From Mycolicibacter heraklionensis (GTDB lineage Bacteria > Actinomycetota > Actinomycetes > Mycobacteriales > Mycobacteriaceae), in the NCBI RefSeq assembly GCF_019645815.1, contig NZ_CP080997.1, positions 2,670,880 to 2,734,879 on the forward strand: a stretch of DNA of 64,000 nt. Reading direction: 5' to 3'. Both the position numbers and the translations under genes were made by a program. The notes below the pieces were generated by a model. The model saw only the letters and a list, made by a program, of their open reading frames with translations, was not told the origin of the DNA and made no database searches. Below are positions 42,214 through 52,447 of the stretch, in pieces; within the stretch, counting starts at the first letter, position 1, and every line of letters starts with the position of its first letter.

Positions 42214-43788
42214 CTACCCGTTTTCGTCCGGCCAATTGCCCGGCAGCAAGGGCAGGCGCGGCGTGTCGTCGAAGGCACCGCCGGAAGACACCGTCAATCC
42301 CCCGGCCGGGGCACCGTCGCGGGCGACCGTTCCGGCGAATCCGGCCACTCCGTGGGACGACGCGGTCACGCTCGGGTCAGCCGGATCGCCCCAGTCCGGC
42401 GTCACCTCGACGTTGAGGTCCATGACGGCGTCGCCGGGCCGGTGCAGCTTGGTGCGCCGGCGACGTCGGCCCCGCTGCTGGTCGCGCTCGGCCGCGGTGG
42501 CCGCAGCGGCAGCCTCCGAACCGCGCGGCTCGGAGGCCTTGCGTGACGCGCCGGCGCCGACGGGCATGCCGGACCCGGTGCCGATGCCGGGCGGACCCAG
42601 CAGATACGGCGGGAAGAACGGCGCGGCGCCCGGCGGCGAGGGCGGCGGCGCCGGCGCGGGGCCGCTGACGCCAGCCGCCGCGGGGGCCGGCGCCGGAGCC
42701 GGGGCCGGGGCCGGCGCAGACGGAATCGCCGGTGCCGGCGCTCCCGCTGAGGCCGATCCGAACCCGGCAAAGGCATCGGGAGCGGTGCCCAGCGGCAGCG
42801 GCGCGAGAGGCTGCGGAAGGCCGGCCAACCCGGCCAGCCCCGCGAGACCTCCCACCGCGCCCACCGGAGCGATCAGCACGCCGACCGCGGCGGCGAACAA
42901 TTGGGGCGACTGGGCCAGCCAGGAGCCGATCTCGGCGAGGTGCGTCGGCCAGTCGAACTCGGCGAGCTGAACCAGATACTGAAACGCCAGCGCGGGGTTC
43001 TGCTGGAAATTCACGCCGAGCTGCTGGAAGTCCTCGAACAGTTCCAGGGCCCGCACCAGCCAGAACATCGGCTGGTTGGGATCGACGTACTCGTCGTAGG
43101 GAATCCCGTTCACCATCGCGTGGGCGGGATCCCAGTTGATCTGCCCGTTGCTGGCGGTCTGCAGAATCTTGGCGATCAGCTGGTCCAGCGGATCGTTGAC
43201 GGTGGGGTCGGTGCCCTCGTCGTCATCGGCGGGTTGCGCATCGGCCTTGACGATCGGGGGCGCCGTCGATGTGTGCGGCACCGAGGCCACCGCCGCGCCG
43301 CTGACCGCTTGATACGTTGCCATCGTCGCCGCGGCCTGCACCCACATCCGCACGTAGTCGGCCTCGTTGAGCGCAATCGGAATCGTATTGATCCCAAAGA
43401 AATTCGTCGCCACCAATACCCCGTGGGTGGCGTGGTTGGCGGCCAGTTCCGGCAGCGTCGGCATGGCGGCCAACGCGCTGACGTAGGCCCCGGCAGCCGT
43501 CTCGTACTGGGCCGCGGTCGCCACGCTGTCAGCGCTCGCTTGCGTCAGCCACGCCAAGTACGGCGCATGAGCCGCCACATACGCCTGCGCACTGGGACCT
43601 TGCCACGCCCCGGCCTGCACCGACCCCAGCAGCGCCAGGAGTTCATCAGCGGCGTCGATGTACTCGGCTCCCAGCGCCGACCACGCGGACGCGGAAGCCA
43701 GCAGTGGGCCGGGCCCCACTCCGGCGCTCAGCAAGGCAGAGTGCACCTCCGGAGGAGATGCCATCCATGCCGGCGCCGGGGCGGTCAC
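42214..43788 (-). CDS. PPE family protein, PPW subfamily
   Basis: A 524-residue PPE protein similar throughout to its neighbour and to PPE4 of M. tuberculosis. The PPE domain begins '[20 protein letters not shown]' and includes '[21 protein letters not shown]'. A Pro/Ala repeat and a polybasic run ('[15 protein letters not shown]') follow. The C-terminal signatures are 'GFAGT' and '[10 protein letters not shown]'. GTG 43788 is chosen by alignment with PPE4 ('[15 protein letters not shown]'). A Zur-like palindrome lies 23 bp upstream over the probable -10. The two genes form an operon. Confidence 0.93.
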   Translation of the reverse strand: MTAPAPAWMASPPEVHSALLSAGVGPGPLLASASAWSALGAEYIDAADELLALLGSVQAGAWQGPSAQAYVAAHAPYLAWLTQASADSVATAAQYETAAGAYVSALAAMPTLPELAANHATHGVLVATNFFGINTIPIALNEADYVRMWVQAAATMATYQAVSGAAVASVPHTSTAPPIVKADAQPADDDEGTDPTVNDPLDQLIAKILQTASNGQINWDPAHAMVNGIPYDEYVDPNQPMFWLVRALELFEDFQQLGVNFQQNPALAFQYLVQLAEFDWPTHLAEIGSWLAQSPQLFAAAVGVLIAPVGAVGGLAGLAGLAGLPQPLAPLPLGTAPDAFAGFGSASAGAPAPAIPSAPAPAPAPAPAPAAAGVSGPAPAPPPSPPGAAPFFPPYLLGPPGIGTGSGMPVGAGASRKASEPRGSEAAAAATAAERDQQRGRRRRRTKLHRPGDAVMDLNVEVTPDWGDPADPSVTASSHGVAGFAGTVARDGAPAGGLTVSSGGAFDDTPRLPLLPGNWPDENG

Positions 43789-43810
43789 GGCCGACCGCTC
43801 AACGGACTGT

Positions 43811-43825
43811 TGAACATGATTTTCA
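43811..43825. promoter_or_regulatory. Zur-like operator at the PPE promoter
   Basis: The minus strand reads TGAAAATCATGTTCA, matching the actinobacterial Zur 7-1-7 palindrome TGAAAATnATTTTCA (from memory) at all but one position. The upstream ATAATG could be the -10 for the PPE genes. PPE3 and the ESX-3 cluster are Zur targets in M. tuberculosis. The divergent Nudix gene could share the control. Confidence 0.65.
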
Positions 43826-43933
43826 TTATCGACAATTGAATACCCGCTGCGACGGTCAACGCAAGAGACACCACCTCCGCGTTGCCTCAGATGACGGCGT
43901 GATGTGAATGACCCGACTGGCACGATCAGTCAC

Positions 43934-44413
43934 ATGCCAACTCCGCAGTTCATCGTCGACCTCCGCACCCACATCGGCCATGCCCCGCTGTGGCTGATCG
44001 GTGTGACGGCAGTGGTTATCCGCGGCGACGACGTGCTACTCGTCGAACGCGCCGACAACGGCATCTGGGCGCCGGTGACCGGGATCGTCGACCCAGGAGA
44101 AGAGCCGGCTCACGCCGCCGTCCGGGAGGTCGCCGAGGAGACCGGTGTCACCGCGGCGCCCGAGCGGCTGGCCTGGGTGCACGTCACCCCACCCATCACC
44201 CACGTCAACGGCGATCAGGCGCAGTACCTCGACCATGTCTTCGTGATGCGCTGGGTGGCGGGCGAGCCCTACCCCGCCGACGACGAGAGCACCGACGCGC
44301 GCTGGTACCCGTGCACCGCTCTACCCGACATGCCCGAGCGGATGCGGATGCGTATCAGCGCCGCGCTCGACCCGGGCCGGGAAACCCGGTTCGAATGGAG
44401 CGAGGGGGCCTAG
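43934..44413 (+). CDS. Nudix hydrolase
   Basis: A 159-residue Nudix protein. The Nudix box '[23 protein letters not shown]' fits Gx5Ex7REUxEExGU exactly. The preceding beta strand is '[24 protein letters not shown]', and '[13 protein letters not shown]' follows. It may hydrolyse a nucleotide-sugar, CoA or damaged nucleotide; specificity is not evident. The start is uncertain between ATG 43934 and GTG 43904; neither has a good ribosome-binding site. Its 3' end overlaps convergent ctaB by 4 bp. Confidence 0.85.
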   Translation: MPTPQFIVDLRTHIGHAPLWLIGVTAVVIRGDDVLLVERADNGIWAPVTGIVDPGEEPAHAAVREVAEETGVTAAPERLAWVHVTPPITHVNGDQAQYLDHVFVMRWVAGEPYPADDESTDARWYPCTALPDMPERMRMRISAALDPGRETRFEWSEGA

Positions 44414-45333
44414 AACAGGGTGGGCAGGCCGATGACGGAGTCCACCGCCAGCGCGCAGAAGACCAGCGCCAGGTAGTTGTTGGACTGCAGGAAAAGCCGC
44501 AGTGGTTTGATCGGCTCACCACGACGTACGCCCGCGTACAGCTGGTGGGCCATCGCCAGGAACCACGCACCAGCCACCACCGCGACCGCCGCGTACAGCC
44601 AGCCCGCGGCGGGCACCAGCGCCAACGTGGCCAGCACAGTCGCCCAGGTGTAGAGAACGATCCGGTGGGTGACCACACGCTCGCTGGCGACCACCGGCAG
44701 CATGGGCACCCCCGCGGCCGCGTAGTCCTCCTTGTAGCGCATCGCCAGCGCCCAGGTGTGCGGCGGCGTCCAGAAGAAGATCACCAGGAACATCACCAGC
44801 GCGGGCCAGCCGATGGTGCCGGTGACCGCCGACCAGCCGATCACCACCGGCATGCAGCCGGCCGCCCCGCCCCAGACCACGTTCTGGGAGGTACGCCGCT
44901 TGAGCATCATCGAGTAGACCAGCACGTAGAACGCGATGGTGGCCACGGCCAGCAAGCCCGACATCAAATAGGTGGTGCGCCACAGCCAGACGAACGAGCC
45001 GGCACCGAGCGCCAGGCTGAACACCAGGGCGTTGCGGGTCGGAACTGCGTCGCGAGCCAGCGGACGGCGCGCGGTGCGTTTCATCACCTTGTCGATGTCG
45101 GCGTCGACCACGCAGTTCAGCGCGTTGGCGCTGGCGGCAGCCAGCATCCCACCGATCAGCGTGTTGAAGATCAGCAGCGGATTGACCGTGCCACGGTCCG
45201 CCAGCAGCATCGCCGGAATGGTCGTGACCAGCAGCAACTCGATGATTCGGGGCTTGGTCAGCGACAGGTAGGCCAACAACGTGCTACGCACAGCGCGTAT
45301 TCGGCGCGGCTCAGCGCGCTCGCGAATACTCAC
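44410..45333 (-). CDS. ctaB: protohaem IX farnesyltransferase CtaB (haem O synthase)
   Basis: A 307-residue UbiA-superfamily prenyltransferase (Rv1451) with about nine membrane helices. It adds farnesyl to haem B, making haem O, the substrate of CtaA at 37891. The Asp-rich motif is '[24 protein letters not shown]' and the second conserved loop is '[16 protein letters not shown]'. It starts at GTG 45333 and diverges from tkt. The 45334-45540 spacer (207 bp) should hold both promoters; a loose dyad TCTAC...GTAGA near 45371-45391 is the only structure seen. Confidence 0.95.
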   Translation of the reverse strand: MSIRERAEPRRIRAVRSTLLAYLSLTKPRIIELLLVTTIPAMLLADRGTVNPLLIFNTLIGGMLAAASANALNCVVDADIDKVMKRTARRPLARDAVPTRNALVFSLALGAGSFVWLWRTTYLMSGLLAVATIAFYVLVYSMMLKRRTSQNVVWGGAAGCMPVVIGWSAVTGTIGWPALVMFLVIFFWTPPHTWALAMRYKEDYAAAGVPMLPVVASERVVTHRIVLYTWATVLATLALVPAAGWLYAAVAVVAGAWFLAMAHQLYAGVRRGEPIKPLRLFLQSNNYLALVFCALAVDSVIGLPTLF

Positions 45334-45540
45334 GTGATGACTCCTAGGATGGCAGCTGCGACGCCAGCTTCTACTACGGACGATGGTAGACCGCCTGGCC
45401 AGGTCGGCCGAATCGCAGGGTCAATTCACGGCGAATCCACACGACGACGCCGACCTGCAACACCGCGCGTGCCCGCATTAGGCTGAGAACCAACCCGGCT
45501 TGTTGTGAAGACCTATCTCGAAGATGAGGACCCGAAGTTC

Positions 45541-47640
45541 GTGACCACTGCTGCTGAGATCTCCGCTCTTACCCGCCCGCACCACCCCGCAGACTGGGCC
45601 GAGATCGACTCCGTCGCAGTCGACACCGCCCGGGTGCTGGCCGCTGACGCGGTGCAGAAGGTCGGCAACGGCCATCCGGGCACCGCGATGAGCCTGGCGC
45701 CGCTGGCCTACACGCTGTTCCAGCGGGTGATGCGCCACGACCCCTCCGACACCGAGTGGCTGGGCCGCGACCGGTTCGTGCTGTCCTGCGGTCACTCCAG
45801 CCTGACCCTCTACATCCAGCTCTACCTGGGCGGTTTCGGGCTGGAACTGGCCGACATCGAGGCACTGCGCACCTGGGGCTCCAAGACCCCGGGCCACCCG
45901 GAGTTCCGCCACACCAAGGGCGTGGAGATCACCACCGGCCCGCTCGGTCAGGGGCTGGCCTCGGCGGTCGGCATGGCGATGGCCGCTCGCTACGAGCGCG
46001 GCCTGTTCGACCCGGACACCGCGCCGGGCGAGAGCCCGTTCGACCACTTCATTTACGTGATCGCCTCCGACGGCGACATCCAGGAAGGCGTCACCAGTGA
46101 GGCGTCCTCGCTGGCCGGCGTCCAGCAGCTGGGCAATCTGATCGTGTTCTACGACCACAACAAGATCTCCATCGAGGACGACACCGCGATCGCGCTCTGC
46201 GAGGACACCACCGCCCGCTACCGGGCCTACGGCTGGCACGTCCAGGAGGTCGAGGGCGGCGAGAACGTGACCGGCATCGAGGAGGCGATCGCCAACGCGA
46301 AGGCCGTCACCGACAAGCCGTCGTTCATCTCGCTGCGCACCATCATCGGCTACCCGTCGCCGGGCAAGATGAACACCGGCGCCATCCACGGTTCGGCGCT
46401 GGGCGGCGACGAGGTGGCCGCCACCAAGTCCGCACTCGGATTCGACCCGGACAAGGCGTTCGACGTCCGCGAAGACGTGATCACCCACACCCGCGGGCTG
46501 GTGGCCCGCGGCAAGGCGGCCCACGCGGACTGGCAGGTGCAGTTCGAGTCATGGGCGGCCCGCGAGCCGGAGCGCAAGGCGCTGCTGGACCGGCTGCTCG
46601 CCGGTGAACTGCCCGACGGCTGGGACGCCGAGCTGCCGTACTGGGAGCCCGGCTCCAAGGCCGTGGCCACCCGCGCCGCGTCCGGCAAGGTGCTCAATGC
46701 GGTAGGCGCCAAGCTTCCCGAATTGTGGGGCGGCTCAGCCGATCTGGCGGGCAGCAACAACACCACCATGGACGGCGTCAAGTCGTTCGGGCCGTCGTCG
46801 ATCTCCACCGGCGAGTACACCGCCGACCCCTACGGCCGCACCCTGCACTTCGGGATCCGCGAGCACGCGATGGGCTCGATCCTGTCCGGCATCGTGCTGC
46901 ACGGGCCGACCCGCGCCTACGGCGGCACGTTCCTGCAGTTCTCCGACTACATGCGGCCCGCGGTGCGACTGGCCGCGCTGATGGACATCGACCCGATCTA
47001 CGTATGGACGCACGACTCGATCGGGCTCGGCGAAGACGGCCCGACGCACCAGCCGATCGAGCACCTGGCGGCATTGCGTGCCATCCCCCGGCTGTCGGTG
47101 GTGCGTCCGGCGGACGCCAACGAGACGGCTTACGCCTGGCGCACCGTGTTGGCCCGCGGCGCAGACAGCGGGCCGGTCGGGCTGATCCTGACCCGGCAGA
47201 ATGTGCCGATCCTCGAGGGCACCGACGCCGAAGGCGTCGCACGCGGAGGCTACGTGCTGGGCGGCCTCGAAGCCGCCGGTAGCGAGGACCCCGACGTGGT
47301 GCTGATCGCCACCGGCTCCGAGGTCCAGCTCGCGGTCGAGGCGCAGAAACTCTTGGCGGCCAAGGACATCCACGCCCGCGTGGTGTCGATGACGTGTCTG
47401 GAGTGGTTCGAATCGCAGCCGGCCGACTACCGCGACGCGGTGCTGCCGCCGTCGGTGTCGGCTCGGGTGGCCGTTGAAGCCGGCATCGCACAGTGCTGGC
47501 ACAAGATCGTCGGCGACACCGGCGAGATCGTGTCGATCGAGCGCTACGGCGAATCCGCCGACTACCAAACCCTGTTCCGTGAGTTCGGCCTGACCGCGGA
47601 GGCCGTCGTCGCCGCAGCCGAGAGAACCCTGGACAACTGA
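45541..47640 (+). CDS. tkt: transketolase
   Basis: A 699-residue thiamine-diphosphate enzyme of the non-oxidative pentose phosphate pathway (Rv1449c). The ThDP motif is 'ASDGDIQEGVTSEASSLAGVQQLGNLIVFYDHNKIS'. 'GNGHPGTAMSLAPLAYTLFQ' is the N-terminal hallmark and 'GLGEDGPTHQPIEHL' is in the Pyr domain. GTG 45541 agrees with the M. tuberculosis start (MTT..EISALTRP); the GTG at 45505 adds 12 poorly supported residues. First gene of the tkt-tal-zwf-opcA-pgl operon. Confidence 0.97.
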   Translation: MTTAAEISALTRPHHPADWAEIDSVAVDTARVLAADAVQKVGNGHPGTAMSLAPLAYTLFQRVMRHDPSDTEWLGRDRFVLSCGHSSLTLYIQLYLGGFGLELADIEALRTWGSKTPGHPEFRHTKGVEITTGPLGQGLASAVGMAMAARYERGLFDPDTAPGESPFDHFIYVIASDGDIQEGVTSEASSLAGVQQLGNLIVFYDHNKISIEDDTAIALCEDTTARYRAYGWHVQEVEGGENVTGIEEAIANAKAVTDKPSFISLRTIIGYPSPGKMNTGAIHGSALGGDEVAATKSALGFDPDKAFDVREDVITHTRGLVARGKAAHADWQVQFESWAAREPERKALLDRLLAGELPDGWDAELPYWEPGSKAVATRAASGKVLNAVGAKLPELWGGSADLAGSNNTTMDGVKSFGPSSISTGEYTADPYGRTLHFGIREHAMGSILSGIVLHGPTRAYGGTFLQFSDYMRPAVRLAALMDIDPIYVWTHDSIGLGEDGPTHQPIEHLAALRAIPRLSVVRPADANETAYAWRTVLARGADSGPVGLILTRQNVPILEGTDAEGVARGGYVLGGLEAAGSEDPDVVLIATGSEVQLAVEAQKLLAAKDIHARVVSMTCLEWFESQPADYRDAVLPPSVSARVAVEAGIAQCWHKIVGDTGEIVSIERYGESADYQTLFREFGLTAEAVVAAAERTLDN

Positions 47641-47685
47641 CGTCAATCGGAACCGACTGACCTCTCGATTGAGAAGGAGCGCACC

Positions 47686-48798
47686 ATGACTCAGAATCCC
47701 AAGCTTGCCGCTCTCAGCGCCGCCGGCGTCTCGGTGTGGCTCGACGACCTGTCCCGCGACCGGCTCACGTCGGGCAACCTGGCCGACCTGGTCGCCACCC
47801 GCAGCGTGGTCGGGGTGACCACCAACCCCACCATCTTCCAGAAGGCACTGGAGAAGGGCCACGCCTACGACAAGCAGCTGGCCGAGCTGGCCGCTCGGGG
47901 CGCCGACGTGGACGCGGTGATCCGCACCGTCACCACCGACGACGTGCGCAACGCGTGCGAGGTCCTGACTCAGGCGTGGGAGGCGTCCGACGGCGTGGAC
48001 GGCCGGGTGTCGATCGAGGTCGATCCCCGCCTGGCCCATGACACCGACAAGACCGTGGCTCAGGCCGTCGAACTGTGGAAGATCGTCGACCGGCCGAACC
48101 TGTTCATCAAGATTCCGGCCACCAAAGCGGGTCTGCCGGCTATCACCGCGGTACTGGCCGAAGGGATTTCGGTCAACGTCACGCTGATCTTCTCCGTCGA
48201 GCGGCACCGCGAGGTGATGGACGCCTACCTGGCGGGCCTGGAGGCCGCCAAGGCCGCCGGACACGACCTGGCCAAGATCCACTCGGTGGCGTCGTTCTTC
48301 GTGTCCCGGGTGGACACCGAGATCGACGCCCGGTTGGAGAAGATCGGCTCGGCCGAGGCCCTGGCGCTGCGCGGCAAGGCCGGTCTGGCCAACGCCCGGT
48401 TGGCCTACGCCGCCTACGAAGAGGTTTTCGGCGGCGAGCGCTTCACCGCGCTGGCGTCCGACGGTGCACGCGTGCAGCGCCCGTTGTGGGCGTCGACCGG
48501 AGTGAAGAACCCGGACTACCCGGACACCCTGTACGTCACCGAGCTGGTTGCGGCCCACACCGTCAACACCATGCCCGAGCCGACGCTGGAGGCGGTCGCC
48601 GACCACGGGGACATCACCGGCGACACCATCGCCGGCACCGCGCCGGCATCCCAACAGCTCTTCGACCAACTCGCTGCGGTGGGCGTCGATCTGACCGACG
48701 TGTTCCTGGTGTTGGAGAACGAGGGCGTCGAGAAGTTCGAGGCATCCTGGGGCGAACTGCTGGACGCCACGGCAACGCAGCTCGAAGAGGCCAAGTGA
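47686..48798 (+). CDS. tal: transaldolase
   Basis: A 370-residue transaldolase (Rv1448c). The Schiff-base lysine is in '[16 protein letters not shown]'. Other motifs are '[13 protein letters not shown]' and '[25 protein letters not shown]'. It transfers dihydroxyacetone units between sugar phosphates in the pentose phosphate pathway. GAGAAGGAG lies 8 nt before the ATG, and the next gene follows after 4 nt. Confidence 0.97.
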   Translation: MTQNPKLAALSAAGVSVWLDDLSRDRLTSGNLADLVATRSVVGVTTNPTIFQKALEKGHAYDKQLAELAARGADVDAVIRTVTTDDVRNACEVLTQAWEASDGVDGRVSIEVDPRLAHDTDKTVAQAVELWKIVDRPNLFIKIPATKAGLPAITAVLAEGISVNVTLIFSVERHREVMDAYLAGLEAAKAAGHDLAKIHSVASFFVSRVDTEIDARLEKIGSAEALALRGKAGLANARLAYAAYEEVFGGERFTALASDGARVQRPLWASTGVKNPDYPDTLYVTELVAAHTVNTMPEPTLEAVADHGDITGDTIAGTAPASQQLFDQLAAVGVDLTDVFLVLENEGVEKFEASWGELLDATATQLEEAK

Positions 48799-48802
48799 TC
48801 TG

Positions 48803-50359
48803 ATGGCCGGCGCCGGGGCAGCGCACAACACCCCCTCGGGGTGGCAGAACCCGCTGCGAGACAAGCGAGACAAACGCCTGCCCCGCATCGCCGGCCCCTG
48901 CGGCGTGGTGATTTTCGGGGTCACCGGTGATCTGGCCCGGCGCAAGCTCATGCCGGCGATCTACGACCTGGCCAACCGCGGGTTGCTGCCGGCGACCTTC
49001 GCACTGGTCGGGTTCGCCCGCCGCGACTGGGCCGACGAGGATTTCGCCGACGTGGTCTACCAGGCCGTCAAACAGCACGCCCGGACTCCGTTCCGTCAGG
49101 TGGTGTGGGACCGGCTGGCATCCGGATTCCGGTTCGTCACGGGCACATTCGATGATGACGAGGCGTTTGCCCGGCTGGCGCAGACCCTGGAGGAACTCGA
49201 CGCCGAGCGCGGCACCGGGGGCAATCATGCGTTCTACCTGTCGATTCCGCCCGGGGCGTTCCCGGTGGTGTGCGAGAAGCTGCACTCGACGGGACTGGCC
49301 CGGCCGCGGGACGGCCGATGGAGCCGGGTGGTGATCGAGAAGCCGTTCGGCCACGACCTGACCAGCGCGGTCGAGCTGAACAGCGTGGTCAACAGCGTGT
49401 TCCCCGAGGAGTCGGTGTTCCGGATCGACCACTACTTGGGTAAGGAGACGGTCCAGAACATCCTGGCGCTGCGCTTCGCCAACCAGCTGTTCGACCCGAT
49501 CTGGAACGCCCACTACGTCGATCATGTGCAGATCACCATGGCCGAAGACATCGGCCTGGGCGGGCGAGCCGGCTACTACGACGGCATCGGCGCTGCCCGG
49601 GACGTCATCCAGAACCACCTGCTGCAGTTGCTGGCCCTCACGGCGATGGAGGAGCCGGTGAACTTCTCCCCCGCCGAACTGCAGGCCGAGAAGATCAAAG
49701 TGCTCTCGGCCACCCGGCTGGCGCAGCCACTGGATGAGACCACCTCCCGCGGCCAGTACGCCGCCGGGTGGCAGGGCGGCGAGCACGTGGTGGGCCTGCT
49801 CGACGAGGAGGGCTTCGCCCACGATTCGCGGACCGAGACCTTTGCGGCCATCACCCTGGAGGTCGACACCCGGCGTTGGGCCGGTGTGCCGTTCTACCTG
49901 CGCACCGGCAAGCGCCTGGGCCGGCGGGTCACCGAGATCGCGCTGGTGTTCAAGCGCGCACCACATCTGCCCTTCGACGACACCATGACCGACGAATTGG
50001 GCAAGAACGCGCTGGTGATCCGGGTGCAGCCGGACGAGGGAATCACGCTGCGGTTCGGTTCCAAGGTGCCCGGCCACCTGATGGAGGTCCGCGACGTCAA
50101 CATGGACTTCTCCTACGGGTCGACGTTCTCCGAGGATTCACCGGAGGCCTACGAGCGGCTGATCCTGGACGTGCTGCTGGGTGAGCCCTCCCTGTTCCCG
50201 GTCAACGCCGAGGTCGAATTGTCTTGGGAGATACTCGATCCGGTACTCGAAAACTGGGCCGAGCACGGCAAGCCCGAGCCGTATGTCGCCGGAAGCTGGG
50301 GGCCGCAGTCGTCGTTCGAGATGCTGGAGCGCTCCGGCCGGGAATGGCGGCGCCCATGA
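48803..50359 (+). CDS. zwf: glucose-6-phosphate dehydrogenase (Zwf2 type)
   Basis: A 518-residue G6PD (Rv1447c, zwf2), the first enzyme of the oxidative pentose phosphate pathway. The NADP fold is 'GVTGDLARRKLMPAIYDL' and the active-site motif is 'FRIDHYLGKETVQNI'. The N-terminal segment before 'NPLRDKRDKRLPRIAGPCG' is unlike M. tuberculosis and contains a C/G hairpin (CACCCC/GGGGTG near 48830). It overlaps opcA by 4 nt. Confidence 0.97.
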   Translation: MAGAGAAHNTPSGWQNPLRDKRDKRLPRIAGPCGVVIFGVTGDLARRKLMPAIYDLANRGLLPATFALVGFARRDWADEDFADVVYQAVKQHARTPFRQVVWDRLASGFRFVTGTFDDDEAFARLAQTLEELDAERGTGGNHAFYLSIPPGAFPVVCEKLHSTGLARPRDGRWSRVVIEKPFGHDLTSAVELNSVVNSVFPEESVFRIDHYLGKETVQNILALRFANQLFDPIWNAHYVDHVQITMAEDIGLGGRAGYYDGIGAARDVIQNHLLQLLALTAMEEPVNFSPAELQAEKIKVLSATRLAQPLDETTSRGQYAAGWQGGEHVVGLLDEEGFAHDSRTETFAAITLEVDTRRWAGVPFYLRTGKRLGRRVTEIALVFKRAPHLPFDDTMTDELGKNALVIRVQPDEGITLRFGSKVPGHLMEVRDVNMDFSYGSTFSEDSPEAYERLILDVLLGEPSLFPVNAEVELSWEILDPVLENWAEHGKPEPYVAGSWGPQSSFEMLERSGREWRRP

Positions 50360-51267
50360 TCATCGAGCTGCCGAACACCACCACCACCGCGATCAACAAG
50401 AAGCTCAATGCGATCCGCGAGCAGGTCGGTGCGGCGACGACGGGTCGGGTGCTGACGCTGATCGTGGCACTGGAAACCGACGCGCTGCTCGACGAGTCCA
50501 TCGACGCGGCCAACATCGCCAGCCAAGAACACCCGAGTCGGGTGATCGTGGTGGTCAGCGGAGACGCCGGTTCCGGTGAGTCCCGCTTGGACGCCGAGTT
50601 GCGGATGTTCGGCGATGCCGGCGCCAGCGAGGTGGTGGTGCTGCGGCTGTACGGCCCGCTGGCCGGTCACGCCGAGGCCGTCGTCGTGCCCTTCCTGCTG
50701 CCCGATATCCCGGTGGTCGCGTGGTGGCCCGATGTCGCGCCGGCGGCACCGGCCACCGACCCGCTGGGGTCCCTGGCGTTGCGGCGGATCACCGACGCCA
50801 CCAATGCCCCCGACCCCCGGGCAGCGATCAAGAGCCGCCGAGACGGCTACACCGCCGGCGACACCGACCTGTCGTGGAGTCGGATCACCTACTGGCGGGC
50901 GCTGCTCGCCTCCGCGCTGGATCAGCCGCCGTTTGAGCCGATCCGCTCGGCGGTGGTCTCCGGGCTGGCGACCGAACCGGCGCTGGACATCCTGGCCGGC
51001 TGGCTGGTCAGTCGCATCGACGGGCCGGTTCATCGCGCGGTCGGCGAATTGAAGATCGAATTGACGCGCGACAGCGAGACCGTGACACTGAGCCGCCCCC
51101 AGGACGGGGTCACCGCCACCTTGAGCCGCACCGGAAAGCCGGCGGCTCTGGTGCCGTTGCCCCGCCGGGTGACCGCGGAGTGCCTGGCCGAAGATCTGCG
51201 CCGACTGGATCCCGACGTCATTTACGGCGCCGCGCTGACCGGCCTCGAAGAAGTGGAGTATCTGTGA
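50356..51267 (+). CDS. opcA: OpcA, glucose-6-phosphate dehydrogenase assembly protein
   Basis: A 303-residue OpcA (Rv1446c), needed for assembly or allosteric state of G6PD in actinobacteria and cyanobacteria. Motifs include '[34 protein letters not shown]' and '[13 protein letters not shown]'. ATG 50356 overlaps the zwf stop (ATGA), and its stop overlaps the pgl GTG, so the three are translationally coupled. Confidence 0.96.
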   Translation: MIIELPNTTTTAINKKLNAIREQVGAATTGRVLTLIVALETDALLDESIDAANIASQEHPSRVIVVVSGDAGSGESRLDAELRMFGDAGASEVVVLRLYGPLAGHAEAVVVPFLLPDIPVVAWWPDVAPAAPATDPLGSLALRRITDATNAPDPRAAIKSRRDGYTAGDTDLSWSRITYWRALLASALDQPPFEPIRSAVVSGLATEPALDILAGWLVSRIDGPVHRAVGELKIELTRDSETVTLSRPQDGVTATLSRTGKPAALVPLPRRVTAECLAEDLRRLDPDVIYGAALTGLEEVEYL

Positions 51268-52010
51268 TCGTCGCGACCTACCCCGACGCCGACGCGCTGG
51301 TCGCCGCCGCCGGTGACCGGCTGGCCGATGCCGTCGAATCGGCCATCGCCGCCCGGGGCCGGGCACTGGTCGTGCTGACCGGCGGCGGCAACGGCATCGC
51401 GCTGCTGCATCGCCTCGGCGAGCATGCCGCGCGGATCGACTGGGAATGCGTGCATCTGTTCTTCGGTGACGACCGCTTCGTTCCGGCCGCCGACGCCGAT
51501 CGCAACGACAGGCAGGCGCGCGAAGCCCTGTTGGGCCGCATCGAGATCCCGGCTGCCAACGTGCACGCCATGCCGGCCAGCGACGGTGCATACGGCGACG
51601 ACCTCGACGCCGCCGCGCGGGGCTACCAGGAGGTGTTGGCGGCCAACGCCGAGCCTGGCCAGCCCGCGCCGGACTTCGACGTGCACCTGCTGGGCATGGG
51701 CCCCGAGGGCCACGTCAACTCACTGTTCCCCGACACCGATGCGGTGCGCGAGACCACTCGCCTGGTGGTCGGGGTGCCCGACTCGCCCAAGCCACCGCCG
51801 CGCCGCATCACGCTGACACTGCCGGCGATCCGGCGCTCCCGCCAGGTGTGGCTGGTGGTGGCTGGGGCGGCCAAAGCCGAGGCGGTCGCCGCCGCGGTCG
51901 GCGGAGCCGACCCGGTGTCGATGCCGGCCGCCGGTGCGATCGGGCGTGAGCAGACGGTATGGCTGCTCGACGAGGCAGCTGCCGCGGAGCTGCCCGCGCA
52001 ATCTGACTAG
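51264..52010 (+). CDS. pgl: 6-phosphogluconolactonase (Pgl/DevB)
   Basis: A 248-residue lactonase (Rv1445c) hydrolysing 6-phosphogluconolactone. Hallmarks are '[14 protein letters not shown]', '[19 protein letters not shown]', '[19 protein letters not shown]' and '[32 protein letters not shown]'. GTG 51264 overlaps the opcA stop. Last gene of the pentose phosphate operon. Confidence 0.96.
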   Translation: MIVATYPDADALVAAAGDRLADAVESAIAARGRALVVLTGGGNGIALLHRLGEHAARIDWECVHLFFGDDRFVPAADADRNDRQAREALLGRIEIPAANVHAMPASDGAYGDDLDAAARGYQEVLAANAEPGQPAPDFDVHLLGMGPEGHVNSLFPDTDAVRETTRLVVGVPDSPKPPPRRITLTLPAIRRSRQVWLVVAGAAKAEAVAAAVGGADPVSMPAAGAIGREQTVWLLDEAAAAELPAQSD

Positions 52011-52038
52011 CTGCGCTCGGCGAGACGCATCGCCGCGC

Positions 52039-52044
52039 CATAAT
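52039..52044 (+). promoter_or_regulatory. -10 element of the Rv1444c-like gene (leaderless type)
   Basis: CATAAT ends 7 nt before ATG 52052, supporting that start over ATG 52043, which lies inside the hexamer. Confidence 0.45.
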
Positions 52045-52051
52045 GAGCGAC

Positions 52052-52441
52052 ATGGCAGACAGAAGCTCGGGCACCGGCACGGAACGCAAGCGGCTCAAGA
52101 CCCTGGCTCAGGCGGCGCTGAACGCCGACGTGACCGTCGGGCAGCTCGAGGACGTCCTCAATGGCCTGGGCAACACCATGAACGAGCTGAACAGTTCGCT
52201 GGCCAATCTCAACGCCACTGTCGAACGCCTCGGCAACGGTCTGGATCACCTGGAGGCGACGATGGCCGGTCTCGACGACCTGGCCCGACGACTGGCAACG
52301 CTGATCGAACCGGTGGAGGCCATCGTCAGCCGGATCGATTACCTGGTCGAAGTCGGCGAGACGGCGATGTCGCCGCTGGCGGCGACGGAGAACGCCGTGC
52401 GCGGCATGTTCAACGCCATGCGGAATCGGGTGGTGCGCTGA
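52052..52441 (+). CDS. small coiled-coil protein, Rv1444c-like
   Basis: A 129-residue protein with a long heptad-like helix ('LEDVLNGLGNTMNELNSSLANLNATVERLGNGLDHLEATMAGLDDLARRLATLIEPVEAIV'), so probably oligomeric. It matches Rv1444c in position next to pgl. There is no signal peptide or membrane helix. It ends 6 bp from the convergent ppsA gene. Function unknown. Confidence 0.82.
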   Translation: MADRSSGTGTERKRLKTLAQAALNADVTVGQLEDVLNGLGNTMNELNSSLANLNATVERLGNGLDHLEATMAGLDDLARRLATLIEPVEAIVSRIDYLVEVGETAMSPLAATENAVRGMFNAMRNRVVR

Positions 52442-52447
52442 CGGCGC

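Noticed and set aside
42600..42760. Pro/Ala/Gly repeats in the PPE gene as a DNA tandem repeat locus
   Set aside because: The short PA units are ordinary low-complexity PPE linker sequence, not a regular nucleotide repeat.
48823..48846. C/G hairpin at the zwf start as an attenuator
   Set aside because: The stem is short, lies inside coding sequence and has no alternative pairing; it is compatible with codon use.
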